Source: Poecilobothrus nobilitatus
Taxonomy: Eukaryota; Arthropoda; Insecta; Diptera; Dolichopodidae
DNA: 64,000 nucleotides
Direction: 5' to 3'
NCBI GenBank assembly: GCA_947095535.1
Contig: OX352774.1
Span: forward strand, 170,002,200 to 170,066,199
Shown: positions 63,520 through 64,000 of the stretch, piece after piece
Layout of the letters: every line of letters starts with the position of its first letter
Numbering within the stretch: position 1 is the first letter of the stretch
The notes under the pieces: generated by a model
What the model was told of the DNA's origin: nothing
The model's database searches: none
Seen by the model: the letters and a program-made list of their open reading frames with translations, nothing else
Made by a program: the position numbers and the translations under genes

Positions 63520-63780
63520 AGTTGGTTTTTTTTCCTAAGGAAGGTGGGAATCTTCCAAAGACACCCAGAATTTCCCCTTGGCAGTGTCAGATTCTTACTG
63601 ACTAAACTAAACCCATCTCTTTTTAGCCAATATAATGGAGTAAAACCCTTACCTGCTAACGCAGTATATTGGTTAGGGAGTAGGGATAGGAAAGGATAAG
63701 AAATAGATGCGGAAACTTTGAATTGGGAGTGGGACTGTAAGGAAACAATGAATCTGCCTATTATTATTACTATTTTGCTA
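63520..63780. repeat. Probable dispersed repeat of higher GC
   Basis: AGGTGGGAATCTTCCAAAGA, CAGTGTCAGATTCTTACTGA and AACCCTTACCTGCTAACGCA stand out from the AT-rich background and resemble, from memory, a widespread insect repeat. There is one copy in this window. It is not a gene. Confidence 0.4.
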
Positions 63781-64000
63781 ATAGTGACTATAACCGTTAC
63801 AACAGTTACAACATGCAGTAGTATATAACACCTTCCTACAAATTCGGAATTTTAATTATTTGTTTAGTGACAGCGGGCTAGCTTATCATTATTATTTCGT
63901 TGTTGTTCATATAAAACATTTAGCTAATGTTTCAGATATACATATGGATATGTATATTATATATATTTAAATGTTCAAAGTATGGATTTTAAAGACTTGG
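63781..64000. other. AT-rich end of window
   Basis: Nothing recognised. The laminin gene is expected to continue beyond the window. Confidence 0.4.

Overview
The window is very AT-rich animal DNA that reads as insect. It carries GT-AG introns, a laminin alpha gene of the wing blister type, two secreted chitin-binding (peritrophin-A/CBM14) genes, jockey-like non-LTR retrotransposon remnants, tRNA-derived SINEs and several MITE-like families. The species cannot be named from sequence alone.

Layout. Positions 1-14291 hold no coding exon I can support; they contain a pogo-like MITE and copies of two repeat families, called A and B here. The first recognisable exon (14292-14665) encodes the first half of a laminin N-terminal (LN) domain. 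It begins at a splice acceptor and has no signal peptide, so 1-14291 is probably an upstream intron of the same gene. A 37.7-kb intron follows (14666-52379) and splits the LN domain. It is packed with transposon debris: family A copies, one pair inverted into a palindrome of about 2.9 kb; five non-LTR reverse-transcriptase remnants; two SINE families; and a tandemly duplicated element.

The intron also carries two complete genes on the same strand. The first (41994-49736) is a giant secreted mucin-like peritrophin of 2,557 aa: a CBM14 domain, about 2,400 aa of Thr/Pro/Glu/Ser 14-mer repeats, then a second CBM14. The second (50125-51022) is a 273-aa protein with three CBM14 domains. I resolved the tiny first exon of each; both introns interrupt the signal-peptide region in phase 1, which supports tandem duplication.

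The laminin gene resumes at 52380 with exons 52380-54304, 58370-58603, 58756-58866 and 59011-59369. Together with the first exon these give 1,000 contiguous codons: LN, LE repeats, laminin IV (L4), LE repeats. The intron 54305-58369 is mostly a 3.4-kb DNA transposon with 28-bp terminal inverted repeats, subterminal repeats and a frameshifted gene of an uncharacterised insect protein family. The next laminin exon was not found before 64000; that tail holds copies of families A and B and another dispersed repeat.

The laminin would be a secreted basement-membrane subunit. The two chitin-binding proteins would be secreted to a chitinous matrix such as the peritrophic membrane or cuticle. No functional link between them is visible beyond position.
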